DNA from: Bacteroidaceae bacterium | GTDB taxonomy: Bacteria; Bacteroidota; Bacteroidia; Bacteroidales; Bacteroidaceae | NCBI GenBank assembly: GCA_017428785.1 | Contig: JAFRQD010000013.1 | Location: 1 to 32,843, forward strand | Length of the DNA: 32,843 nt | Direction of reading: 5' to 3' | Shown here: in pieces, positions 6,701 to 13,681 of the stretch | Layout: each line of letters opens with the position of its first letter | How positions within the stretch are numbered: the first letter of the stretch is position 1 | The notes under the pieces: generated by a model | Told to the model about the DNA's origin: nothing | Seen by the model: the letters and a program-made list of their open reading frames with translations, nothing else | Databases searched by the model: none | Translations under genes and position numbers: made by a program

Positions 6701-9403
6701 GGCAAAAGACAATCCGCTGGCACCATACCCGGTCTTATCGACCATAACTATGGCAACATTGTCCTTGCCATTATAGCTGAAGATCTTACTGAGCCTGATT
6801 GCTGTCCAGTCGTTGGCTTCGAAGGTCACCTCGCCATCGAACACCTTGTCTGCTGCTGAGAAGTCGACCCAATCGCAGCTCTCGTTGTCATCTGTATTGG
6901 TAATATTGAACTCGTATTTATAGGTATGAACCAGATACATGTCTATTTGGCGTGTCACTTTCTTGCCTGTATTGAAGAAGCTGACGCTGGTAAGGTCTTT
7001 GGCTTCGCCGAGTTCTTGCTGCGTATAGATTTGCTGTGTCAGCGAGTGTTTCCAAGAAGAGGCTGTCGGGAAACAACTGGTGGAAGGGCTTATGTCCTCT
7101 TCGTTGAGCTTAATCTTATTCTTCAAATAACCCAGATGCCTTTGCGTGTAGGTGCTCAAGTCTGCCAGATTGTAGTTGGTGTCGTTACTGTGTGTGTACG
7201 TACTCTGTAGCGGAGCAGTTCTGTACACAAGGAATTGTGTAATGATCGTAGAATACTGGCTATAAGCCCCCGAATTGTCATCCACGATGACAACAAGATT
7301 GCTTGTGCCATCGTAAGCGAACGGCCTGTCGAATGTAATCGTGCACCAGTTGTTCTCTTTGAAGGTAACTTCGCCGCGGTAAACTCTGTCGGTTTCTGAG
7401 AAGTTTATCCAGTTCCTGTTATTTTCGTCGAAGTTTGAGAAGTCTGTGTGTACCAAATAGAGGTCGATGTTGCGCTTCGTTTCCGAACCGGTATTGTAGA
7501 AGCTGATGTTTGTGAGGTTACGGGCAGAGCCTACTTCATCCTGCGTATAGATTTGCTGCGTCAGCGAGTATTTTCTTGCTGTGAAAGAGGGCAGATATTC
7601 GTCGGTATATGTTTTGCTAGCGTTTATCTCTACCACTCCCGGTTCGAGGCCCGGCTCGAAGCTGTCCCCGCCGACGAAGGTGAGCTGCAACTGGTTCTTG
7701 TAAGACACACGCCAATCGGCAGCTGGCAGCGATGCCGGATTGTGGGGAGAACTGCCTCCGGCAAAGTAGATTCCCGTCTCGCGCTTGTCATTATAAACGC
7801 TCCAATACACCTTCTTACCACTCGAGCCGGTCTTGTCGTTCGCTACGAGGCAGAGGTTTTCCAAACCATCGTACTCGAAGGGTTTGCTGAGCCTGATTGA
7901 CGTCCAGTCGTCAAGGGCAAAGGTCACTGAGCCGCTGAACACTTTATCGCTCTCGGAAACGCTTACCCAATCTTCATCGCTAGTGAACTCCTTCTTATTG
8001 GTCTTCACCAGATAGAGGTCGATGTAGCGAGTCTGAGCTTCTGTAGCGCCACCTGATTGGCTTACTGATTTAAAGCCGATGGTGGTGATGGTGCCTGTCC
8101 TGGCGATTTCCTGTGCGGTGTATATTTGCTGTGAGACTGAATGGCTGAAGTTTAAGTTTACAGGCAACGGGATGTTGGAATTGTCGCCGCTGCCTACCTG
8201 AATTGTCGTCTCCGGCTCTGGGCTTCCGCCGTCTGTGAAGGTGAGCAGAAGCTGATTCTTGGTGTTATCGATATTATCAAATTGAGAGTACGCTATCCAG
8301 TTCACAGAAGATGTCGGATCATAGCTGCCGTTCCTAGAGTTGTAAAGTCTGAAAGACTGCTTTTGCCCATCAAATACAGACCATTTAGGGGTTGAGGCAT
8401 ACTCACCGGTCTTATCGTTGACGATGACACAAAGGTTTTGGCTGCCGTCGTATTCGAAAGGCTTGTCGAAAGTAAGGGTCGCCCATTGTCCGGCAGTAAA
8501 CTTCACAGCACCGCTGAAGACTTTATCGCCTGCCGATGCGACAATGCCATCGGAAGAACTGCTGAAGGAAGTCTTGCTCGTCTTCACCAGATAGAGTTCC
8601 AGATTTCGCGTCACATCGTAACCCTCGGCCATTTTGAAGGCGAGACTGCCGATGTAGCCGGTATGGCCGATTTCTGCAATCGTATAAATCTGCTGAGTCA
8701 AGGCGTAATTCCAATTGGTTGCTGTAGGGTAGCCCCTTTCTGATACTGCGTCGCCGCTGCCCACCTGGATGGTTCCGGCACCCGATTCCGGGCCTGAGCC
8801 TCCGCTAAAGGTCAGCTGAAGCTGTGACTTGTAGGACACCGGCTGTGGGGTCGATTGACTTTGCACGCTCTGCGGCGAGGCAGGATTGTATGCACCATAA
8901 GCATCATTGAGGCGGAAAATGGCTTGCCCCGTTGCGGAATAAACAAGCCAACTTGCAACATCAGAGAATGAGCCGGTCTTGTCATTCACAATGAGGCAGA
9001 GGTTTGTCGAACCGTCATACACGAAAGGCTTGTCGAAAGTGATGGTCGTCCATTTTCCTGCATTAAAGCTGACGCTGCCGCTGAAGACCTTGTCGCTCTC
9101 CTGTGCGCTAAGGTAGTCGGTTGCATTGCTGAACTGACTCTTAGAGGTTTTCACAAGATAGATGTCGATGGTTCGGGCAAACGCTAAGTCCTCCATTATC
9201 TTGAAACCTATGCTGGTAATAGTGCCCTTCCTGCCTATTTCAGATGACGTGTAGATTTGCTGTGTCAGACCATATTTCCAGTTATTGTAAATGGGCATTC
9301 CTATTTGGGCACTCGTGCCGCTGCCCACCTGGATGGTTTCAGCCTTGGAGATGCCGAAGCACATCAGCATCAACATTACGATTAGTAGTGATTTCTTGTT
9401 CAT
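3746..9403 (-). CDS. Giant secreted modular adhesin-like protein: five repeat modules, FN3 and cleaved-adhesin domains, T9SS-like tail (1,885 aa)
   Basis: A probable cell-surface or secreted protein. It has a signal peptide (about 1-21, MNKKSLLIVMLMLMCFGISKA). Five modules of about 185 residues begin near 24, 213, 399, 588 and 770. Each has the signature SLTQQIYT..EIG, then IDLYLVKT, DKVFSG, a KPFxYDG box and VNDKTG. Two fibronectin type III domains follow (about 950-1120). After these come two units in which a cleaved-adhesin-type lectin-like domain (GWTTIDADGDGYTW and GWTSIDSDNDGFNW, ending GYVAIRHFN) sits inside a split FN3 fold. The C-terminus (IYNLAGMRLSKMQKGINIVNG) resembles the sorting tails of type IX cargo and should direct export across the outer membrane. 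The role is unproven: adhesion, glycan or protein binding. It is transcribed alone, divergently from nagB. Base composition is somewhat more AT-rich than its neighbours. Confidence 0.85.
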   Translation of the reverse strand: MNKKSLLIVMLMLMCFGISKAETIQVGSGTSAQIGMPIYNNWKYGLTQQIYTSSEIGRKGTITSIGFKIMEDLAFARTIDIYLVKTSKSQFSNATDYLSAQESDKVFSGSVSFNAGKWTTITFDKPFVYDGSTNLCLIVNDKTGSFSDVASWLVYSATGQAIFRLNDAYGAYNPASPQSVQSQSTPQPVSYKSQLQLTFSGGSGPESGAGTIQVGSGDAVSERGYPTATNWNYALTQQIYTIAEIGHTGYIGSLAFKMAEGYDVTRNLELYLVKTSKTSFSSSSDGIVASAGDKVFSGAVKFTAGQWATLTFDKPFEYDGSQNLCVIVNDKTGEYASTPKWSVFDGQKQSFRLYNSRNGSYDPTSSVNWIAYSQFDNIDNTKNQLLLTFTDGGSPEPETTIQVGSGDNSNIPLPVNLNFSHSVSQQIYTAQEIARTGTITTIGFKSVSQSGGATEAQTRYIDLYLVKTNKKEFTSDEDWVSVSESDKVFSGSVTFALDDWTSIRLSKPFEYDGLENLCLVANDKTGSSGKKVYWSVYNDKRETGIYFAGGSSPHNPASLPAADWRVSYKNQLQLTFVGGDSFEPGLEPGVVEINASKTYTDEYLPSFTARKYSLTQQIYTQDEVGSARNLTNISFYNTGSETKRNIDLYLVHTDFSNFDENNRNWINFSETDRVYRGEVTFKENNWCTITFDRPFAYDGTSNLVVIVDDNSGAYSQYSTIITQFLVYRTAPLQSTYTHSNDTNYNLADLSTYTQRHLGYLKNKIKLNEEDISPSTSCFPTASSWKHSLTQQIYTQQELGEAKDLTSVSFFNTGKKVTRQIDMYLVHTYKYEFNITNTDDNESCDWVDFSAADKVFDGEVTFEANDWTAIRLSKIFSYNGKDNVAIVMVDKTGYGASGLSFAVFTNVNPRIQALSVRSDEEGFIPKNIRQYYGTPEKFRNVVRFNEEDANIKPSSIEVSDIEWNSALVTWESEGSKWNLQYRENRTYNWIEIPGLTSKSYRLESLDEDTYYFVRVQIVGDDGKLSEWAQTGFETPVRFPSPTDLAASQIRSNSVRLDWTDNCGASSWEIYLYDGENQKRLRSNKPYCYIYDLKESTEYQALVRAVIDDDAEQYSEWAGPADFTTLENNPVPCDIAVEPSRSSATISWKGISESYEVRYRKRAQGGIYDFDDGTFQGWTTIDADGDGYTWASSTEPGDYISSSAILEGTGFADSKAFLLSGSFVSIGHHALTPDNYLVSPLVELGGSISFYVRGQDANYANEHFGVAVSTTSNTDPNAFTLLDEWTLNANGTGSKGTRRKAQGNWGLFTVDLSAYAGKQGYVAIRHFNCTDQFILGIDDIVIAGPGQVGESWISVETASNQLTLTGLQPESEYEFKVTGKMEGYADASSPINTFTTLEDNSIPYDIEVAPDTTFATLSWKGNSEQYMVCYRPEAGEAVFFEDFEGIAFKNVLPEGWTSIDSDNDGFNWYPHANWEASKLRCHSGIVSISSNSFDRPSQTALNPDNWLISPQLDLQGTVRAWLIGQDPERADEHFAFYVSTASNPTPSDFVQISDMFTATNEYKEYTADLSAYAGQKGYVAIRHFNVSDKYMLSLDDFGIYKSDNNVWKSISTSDTEATIEGLKCNTRYELMIMGLNDGVVEASTGTMKFATKDNIAINLYINNSRDNLNIVKENDGFYLNVILVDRTLKKDGKWQTLCLPFDVDIENSPLAGAEIRTAESVTIKDGTVIVNCLTPVTKFKAGVPYILRWKEGDDIEDPVFEKVTIRSAYNNVILYNGEIEFRGEYSKRIFDDYAGWNRVMVDGNPILAPCDDGTIINAFDAYLYLQGNIFDISYAYFLNTGEEEELITGVSSPKEPEAETIYNLAGMRLSKMQKGINIVNGKKVLVK
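6560..9340 (-). repeat. Five in-gene module repeats of about 550-570 bp
   Basis: The coding DNA repeats five times (module starts near 9335, 8765, 8207, 7640 and 7095, minus strand). Each copy encodes the QQIYT, YLVKT, DKVFSG and YDG boxes. The copies are diverged, with modules 4 and 5 the most different (VYRGEVTF and VFDGEVTF in place of VFSGSVSF). This suggests old duplications rather than recent slippage. Confidence 0.8.
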
Positions 9404-9547
9404 AACATTATAATATTATTTGATTTGACGCATTAGCGTGTGTAAAGTTACGGTTTTTTATGGAAAGGAGCAAGGAAACAGGTCGTTTATTCGTCGAAAA
9501 CACGCAATATTAAAGCCTGCGGAACCCAAAACGGCACTCGCTGTTGC

Positions 9548-9650
9548 CAGACGCCGCACGCGGAGTTCATTGATTATTCATGATGCAGCAATTGATTATT
9601 CATGATGCAGCAATTGATTATTCATGATGCAGCAACGAACACCGCCTGCT
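9548..9650. repeat. 22-bp-period array, compound type (three identical direct AT-rich units)
   Basis: Left flank 9548-9569 is a GC-type 22-mer with the core CGCCGCACGCGG and end AGTTCA. Three identical 22-bp units follow at 9570-9591, 9592-9613 and 9614-9635, each made of left arm TTGATTAT, centre TCATGA and right arm TGCAGCAA. The right flank is CGAACACCGCCTG (9636-9648). The site lies between the divergent giant-protein and nagB genes. The rest of 9404-9832 holds a possible -7 box for the minus-strand gene (TAACTTTA, 9443-9450) and the nagB promoter, but no gene. Confidence 0.85.
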
Positions 9651-9767
9651 GCACCGACCGGCGAGGGAGGGGGACCTGAGTGGCACAGGCTGCGGCGACG
9701 GATGACAAAATGCAACAGATTCTGCATTTTTTTTAGACATACTCTATGATATTTCACGAAAAAGATG

Positions 9768-9775
9768 TAATTTTG
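9768..9775 (+). promoter_or_regulatory. -7 box for nagB
   Basis: TAATTTTG fits the TAnnTTTG consensus perfectly and lies 57 nt before the nagB start codon. No good TTTG is found 19 nt upstream (the position reads TATG), so this promoter may be weaker or activator-dependent. Confidence 0.55.
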
Positions 9776-9832
9776 CAGCGTTTTACAAGGATAACAGTAG
9801 TATTACAATTAATCTTTTAAACAGTTAAAGTT

Positions 9833-10624
9833 ATGAGAGTAATTATCGAACCTGACTATGAGAACCTGAGCCGCTGGGCTGCTGAGTATGTTGCAGCAAA
9901 GATCAACGCTGCCAAGCCGACCCCCGAGAAACCCTTCAAACTGGGTTGTCCCACCGGTTCATCACCACTTGGCCTTTACAAGCACCTCATCGAGATGTAC
10001 AAAGCCGGCAAGGTCTCTTTCCAGAATGTCATCACCTTTAATATGGACGAATACGTCGCTCTGCCCGAGGAGCATCCGGAAAGCTACCACAGCTTCATGT
10101 GGACCAACTTCTTCTCGCACATCGACATCAAGAAGGAGAACGTGCACATCCTCAACGGCAACGCCAAGGACCTGGCTGCGGAATGCGCTCAGTATGAGGC
10201 TGCCATCCAGGCTGCTGGCGGCATCGACCTCTTCATGGGAGGCATCGGCCCCGACGGACACATCGCATTCAACGAGCCCTTCAGCTCTCTGCAGAGCCGC
10301 ACACGCGTGAAGAGCCTCACCACCGACACCATCATCGCCAACAGCCGCTTCTTCGACAATGATGTCAACAAGGTGCCCAAGACCGCTCTGACAGTCGGCG
10401 TAGGCACTGTGATGGATGCCAAGGAAGTGCTCATCGTGGTGAACGGCCACAACAAGGCACGCGCCCTGCAGCACGCCATCGAGTGCGGCGTCAGCCAGGA
10501 ATGGACCATCAGCGCCCTGCAGATGCATCCGCATGCCATCATCGTATGCGACGAAGCAGCCACCGACGAGCTGAAGCACGGCACATACAAGTACTTCAAG
10601 GACATCGAGAAGGACAATCTGTAA
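9833..10624 (+). CDS. nagB: Glucosamine-6-phosphate deaminase (263 aa)
   Basis: A cytoplasmic enzyme converting glucosamine-6-phosphate to fructose-6-phosphate and ammonia, the committed step of amino-sugar catabolism. Numbering coincides with E. coli NagB: Asp72 (FNMDEYV), Asp141 and His143 ([11 protein letters not shown]) and Glu148 are all present, as is the phosphate-binding [11 protein letters not shown] loop at 39-49. The length equals that of the single-domain enzyme, without the larger fusion domain found in some Bacteroidetes NagB-like proteins. The start ATG begins the conserved MRVIIEPD. It stands apart from nagA and has its own promoter. Downstream lies a 10-bp tandem repeat. Confidence 0.96.
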   Translation: MRVIIEPDYENLSRWAAEYVAAKINAAKPTPEKPFKLGCPTGSSPLGLYKHLIEMYKAGKVSFQNVITFNMDEYVALPEEHPESYHSFMWTNFFSHIDIKKENVHILNGNAKDLAAECAQYEAAIQAAGGIDLFMGGIGPDGHIAFNEPFSSLQSRTRVKSLTTDTIIANSRFFDNDVNKVPKTALTVGVGTVMDAKEVLIVVNGHNKARALQHAIECGVSQEWTISALQMHPHAIIVCDEAATDELKHGTYKYFKDIEKDNL

Positions 10625-10630
10625 TAAAAA

Positions 10631-10690
10631 AAGGAGACAGAAGGAGACAGAAGGAGATAGAAGAAGATAGAAGAAGATAGAAGAAGATAG
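10631..10690. repeat. 10-bp tandem repeat, six units
   Basis: Six consecutive 10-mers follow the nagB stop: AAGGAGACAG twice, AAGGAGATAG once, AAGAAGATAG three times. The purine-rich strand is the coding strand. Variation is graded, with one substitution per step, as expected from slippage expansion. It begins six bases after the stop codon and is noncoding in the chosen annotation. Confidence 0.9.
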
Positions 10691-10793
10691 AATCAGGGCC
10701 TTGAACTATTGTCCTCTATCTTCGCCGCCGAAGGCGGCATATCTTCCTCTAACTCCCTCTCATTACACAAACCCTCAAACACTTCACAAAACT

Positions 10794-11033
10794 ATGCAAG
10801 GACTCATCATTGGCATCATCACCGGCATACTGGCCGGTTTCATCGCAAGTAAGCTGCAGAGCGGCACAGGCAAGGGTCTGCTTCTCGACCTCTTCCTGGG
10901 CATCGTGGGCGGCATGTTCGGCGGCTGGCTCTTCGGATTGCTTGGCATCACCACAGCCGGCTGGCTCGGAGAACTCGTCTGCGCCGTCGTAGGTGCTTTC
11001 ATCATTCTCTGGGTTGTATCGAAGATGAAGTAA
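10794..11033 (+). CDS. GlsB/YeaQ/YmgE-family small membrane protein (79 aa)
   Basis: A transglycosylase-associated/GlsB-type stress protein of the inner membrane, with no known biochemical activity. Three hydrophobic helices (about 2-20, 29-48 and 55-75) with many Gly residues (GIITGILAGFIASKLQSG, GIVGGMFGGWLFGLLG) match the family, and 79 aa is its usual length. The ATG at 10794 is preferred over an in-frame ATG at 10701, because the extra 31 residues are Pro/Thr-rich and come from intergenic DNA, while the family starts right at the first membrane helix. A weak CCTCCC-GGGAGG hairpin follows (about 11048-11066). Confidence 0.85.
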   Translation: MQGLIIGIITGILAGFIASKLQSGTGKGLLLDLFLGIVGGMFGGWLFGLLGITTAGWLGELVCAVVGAFIILWVVSKMK

Positions 11034-11089
11034 AAGCCCCCTCTGCCTCCCCCAAAAAGGGAGGAAACGAACAGGGCTTCACATGAAAT

Positions 11090-12631
11090 ATGAACAAGTA
11101 TCCTCTCTTCCTTAGAAGAGCGGGAGTGGTGTTTGTGGCGCTGCTCCTTCTCTGCTCTCAGCCCCTTGCCTCCCACCCCTTGCTGACCATGAGCCGCGAT
11201 GTGCTGCTCGACAAGATAAAAGGCGGTTGGGCAGGACAGACGATTGGCTGTGCCTATGGCGGGCCCACCGAGTTCTGCTATCGAGGCGTCATGATTCCTG
11301 ACGACACAGAGATAGCTTATCCGGAGCATCATCTGAAGCTCCACTACGACCGCTTCCCCGGCCTCTTCGACGACGTCTATATGGACCTGACCTTCGTCAA
11401 AGTGTTCTGCGAGGAAGGGTTCGACGCATCGGCAGAGTCGATGGCAAAAGCCTTCGCCTATGCCCCCTACCCTCTTTGGCACGCCAATCAGCAGGCACGC
11501 TACAACATCCTGCAAGGCATTATGCCGCCGCAGTCAGGCCATTGGAAGAACAATCCGCATGCCGACTGCATCGACTATCAGATTGAGAGCGACTTCGCCG
11601 GCTTGATGTCGCCGGGAATGCCCAACGCGGCCTCCCGGATCTCGGACAAAGTGGGACACCTCATGAACTACGGCGACGGCTGGTATGGCGGCGTCTTCAT
11701 GGGAGCGATGTACACCTTGGCCTTCGTCGAGACAGACCTCCTCACCATTGTCGAAGAGGCACTCCAGACGATTCCGAAGAAAAGCAAGTTCCACCGCTGC
11801 ATCGCCGACGTCATCCGTTGGTACAAGCAGGAGCCTACGGACTGGAAGAGGACATGGACGCTCTACAACGAGAAGTACAGCGAGGACATCGGTTGCCCCG
11901 AACTCATCCTCGCACCAGGCAACATCGATGCCACCATGAACTCCGCCTATGTCGTGATGGGCCTGCTCTTCGGGCAAGGCGACTTCGGCAAGACAATGGA
12001 GATAGCAACCCGCTGCGGGCAGGACTCCGACTGCAATCCCTCTTCTGCGGCAGGCATCCTGGCGACGATGATCGGCTACAGTAACATCCCTGAGCGATGG
12101 ATGCCGAATCTTCGCGAAGTGGAGGACCGCCAGTTCGCCTACACAACAATGTCGCTGAGCGATGTCTATCAGCAATGCCTCGACCTCGCCCTCAAGAACA
12201 TCGAGCGCAACGGCGGCAGAGTATCCGGACAGGAAGTCAGCATCAAAGTGCAGAAGCCTAAAGCCGTCCGGCTGGAACAAGGCTTCACCGGCATGACTCC
12301 CAAACTGCTTGCTGAAGGCATCGAACACCTCGGGACAGAGGCATCAAGCGCAAAAAACATCGATTTCATCGGTAAAGGCATCACCATCTACGGCAACATC
12401 GAGTGCCCCGACAAAAGCTATGAAGCACAACTCGAGGTAACTGTAGACGGCAAGAAAGACAAGGTGATGAAACTCACCTCCGACTTCCACAACCGCACCG
12501 CCGATTGCCTCTACTGGAACTATGACCTCCGAGACGGCAAGCACCGCATCGAGTTCCGCCTCCTCAACCCTCGCGAAGACGCCAACATCAAAGCGTGGCG
12601 CATCATACGATACGAAAAGGGGGAAAGGTGA
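11090..12631 (+). CDS. Secreted ADP-ribosylglycohydrolase-family protein (513 aa)
   Basis: The N-terminal hydrophobic segment (about 10-28) should be a signal peptide, so the protein acts in the periplasm or outside. Residues about 35-390 show the all-helical ADP-ribosylglycohydrolase fold. The start motif is KIKGGWAGQTIGCAYG. One metal-site acidic cluster is Asp94, Asp95 and Asp99 (DDVYMD), and the second is Asp312 and Asp314 (GQDSDCNPSSAAG), as in DraG/ARH proteins. Residues about 400-513 look like a separate β-rich domain. Family members cleave ADP-ribose linkages, but secreted Bacteroidetes versions lie in nucleoside- or glycan-use loci and their substrate is uncertain. It starts 56 bp after the GlsB-type gene and could share its transcript. 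Confidence 0.82.
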   Translation: MNKYPLFLRRAGVVFVALLLLCSQPLASHPLLTMSRDVLLDKIKGGWAGQTIGCAYGGPTEFCYRGVMIPDDTEIAYPEHHLKLHYDRFPGLFDDVYMDLTFVKVFCEEGFDASAESMAKAFAYAPYPLWHANQQARYNILQGIMPPQSGHWKNNPHADCIDYQIESDFAGLMSPGMPNAASRISDKVGHLMNYGDGWYGGVFMGAMYTLAFVETDLLTIVEEALQTIPKKSKFHRCIADVIRWYKQEPTDWKRTWTLYNEKYSEDIGCPELILAPGNIDATMNSAYVVMGLLFGQGDFGKTMEIATRCGQDSDCNPSSAAGILATMIGYSNIPERWMPNLREVEDRQFAYTTMSLSDVYQQCLDLALKNIERNGGRVSGQEVSIKVQKPKAVRLEQGFTGMTPKLLAEGIEHLGTEASSAKNIDFIGKGITIYGNIECPDKSYEAQLEVTVDGKKDKVMKLTSDFHNRTADCLYWNYDLRDGKHRIEFRLLNPREDANIKAWRIIRYEKGER

Positions 12632-12800
12632 AAAGATAAAAAGGTGAATAATTAAAAAAGGGAAGAGATGAAGATGATGAAATGGGGGAAAGAAGAAAAC
12701 CTCGGCGTCGGCAAGCGTCTTCTCTGTGAACAAATGTTAAATTGTAGGCTTCGCGATAAAATTCTTCATTCTTCATTATTCATTCTTCATTTTTTTGCCG

Positions 12801-12808
12801 TACCTTTG
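12801..12808 (+). promoter_or_regulatory. -7 box before tRNA-His
   Basis: TACCTTTG matches TAnnTTTG and lies 64 nt before tRNA-His. Just upstream (12761-12792) is a run of ATTCTTCATT-like repeats, and no clear TTTG at the usual spacing. The rest of 12632-12871 appears empty. Confidence 0.5.
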
Positions 12809-12871
12809 CACCGCAATTGAGGAAAGAGAGGAGAATCAACCTTCAATTCTCAATCTTCAAGTGACAAACAC

Positions 12872-12946
12872 GGTGCCTATAGTTCAGTTGGTTAGAGCGT
12901 CAGATTGTGGTTCTGAATGTCGTCGGTTCGAGTCCGACTAGGCACC
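12872..12946 (+). tRNA. tRNA-His (anticodon GTG)
   Basis: A complete cloverleaf. The acceptor stem is GTGCCTA (12873-12879) with TAGGCAC (12939-12945), with the extra G at 12872 opposite C at 12946 that is typical of tRNA-His. Anticodon GTG is at 12907-12909 in the loop TTGTGGT. The T-arm reads GGTTCGAGTCC. It is followed at once by an intrinsic terminator. Its right side is the edge of the accessory stretch carrying the methyltransferase and nuclease. Confidence 0.96.
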
Positions 12947-12954
12947 CACGGAAG

Positions 12955-12992
12955 TCCCTGCAAGTGAAGCAACTTGCGGGGATTTTCTTTTT
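12955..12992 (+). terminator. Intrinsic terminator of tRNA-His
   Basis: An 11-bp stem TCCCTGCAAGT (12955-12965) with ACTTGCGGGGA (one G-T pair) is followed by TTTTCTTTTTT. Confidence 0.85.
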
Positions 12993-13021
12993 TGCAAGCA
13001 GCAGCACCCAGGCATCCCAAA

Positions 13022-13109
13022 AAATCCACACGAGGATTTTGCAAAGTTCACACGAGGATTTGGCGAAATCCACACGAGGATTTGGTGGAATCCACACGAG
13101 GACTTTGAA
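13022..13109. repeat. 22-bp-period array with a distinct unit sequence (4 units)
   Basis: Four tandem units of exactly 22 bp start at 13022, 13044, 13066 and 13088. The core is (T)CCACACGAGGA with dyad arms AAATCC and GGATTT, so each unit is a small inverted repeat around ACACGA. Only a few positions vary (for example TTCACACGAGG in unit 2 and GAGGACTTT in unit 4). The array lies between the tRNA-His terminator and the restriction-modification genes. Confidence 0.85.
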
Positions 13110-13283
13110 GTCACCACTGCACATCCCTCAAAAAGGCTCGTTTCATCGGTCCGAAAGCATGAGGGCTTATCGTCGAATCCTCACATAGCCTCAAAGCAAA
13201 CTAAGCATGGCTAATTGGATAACCAGGCGTGTTAAGTTATTCAAGATGGAATGGAGCGATGCGCTATGTGCTCTCGTTTGCTC

Positions 13284-13314
13284 GTTCTTCCTCTATATAT
13301 AAGGGAGGAAGAAC
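13284..13314. repeat. 10-bp perfect inverted repeat
   Basis: GTTCTTCCTC (13284-13293) pairs with GAGGAAGAAC (13305-13314) around the loop TATATATAAGG. The flanks CGTTTG and CAAACGA extend the symmetry imperfectly. No T-tract follows. It sits 50 bp before a strong promoter, and may be an operator or the end of an upstream RNA. The surrounding 13110-13366 shows no credible gene. Confidence 0.6.
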
Positions 13315-13366
13315 AAACGAACAGGAACAAACATAGGGCTAAACCTTCAAATAATCTGCTGTTTTC

Positions 13367-13397
13367 TTTGCACGAAAAAGATAAATCGCTATCTTTG
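13367..13397 (+). promoter_or_regulatory. Strong promoter upstream of the methyltransferase
   Basis: TTTG (13367-13370), a 19-nt spacer and TATCTTTG (13390-13397) give a perfect Bacteroidetes consensus. Transcription should start near 13403, some 280 nt before the methyltransferase start codon, leaving a long leader or a separate small RNA. Confidence 0.8.
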
Positions 13398-13402
13398 CAA
13401 AC

Positions 13403-13681
13403 GAAAGGCCATGATATCACCTCAGCGGAGGTGCCTTTCATATCTTATTGGAAACATTAACAAGCGTTTGCTGTTATTCGGAATTGCTTCAAGAACCTGA
13501 GAAATTCAAAAAGCTAACCCCATGAATAAATCGCAAATGTCTGTGCGTTATGCATGGATGTGATTTATCTGGGTTAGCAGGCATTCTCAGGGCCTTTGAA
13601 GCATGGGTGATGATCGTCCATGCTTTCTTTGTGCCCTACTGCCTGCCTCCGAAGATAAGCAATACGCGCAATGCATAGCGT
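13403..13681 (+). other. Structured leader or small RNA region before the methyltransferase
   Basis: Three inverted repeats are visible. At the predicted 5' end GAAAGG (13403-13408) pairs with CCTTTC (13434-13439), enclosing CACCTC with GAGGTG. A long stem follows, GCTAACCC (13513-13520) with GGGTTAGC (13571-13578), continued inside by ATAAATC (13526-13532) with GATTTAT (13562-13568). Finally ATACGC and GCGTAT form a hairpin that overlaps the ATG at 13682. No convincing peptide is encoded. Whether it acts as a leader, an independent RNA or a recombination site is inference. Confidence 0.45.

Noticed and set aside
10701-10793. Upstream start extending the GlsB-type protein by 31 residues
   Set aside because: The extra residues are Pro/Thr-rich and unlike the family, which starts at the membrane helix (10794).
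13022-13109. CRISPR array
   Set aside because: The 22-bp units are contiguous without spacers and no cas genes are nearby.
12900-13124. Minus-strand frame ending in LVGLEPTTFRTTI
   Set aside because: It is antisense to tRNA-His and the 22-bp array, a typical false call.
13251-13460. 69-codon plus-strand frame before the methyltransferase
   Set aside because: A strong promoter and a hairpin lie inside it, composition is not coding-like, and no ribosome site or family is seen.
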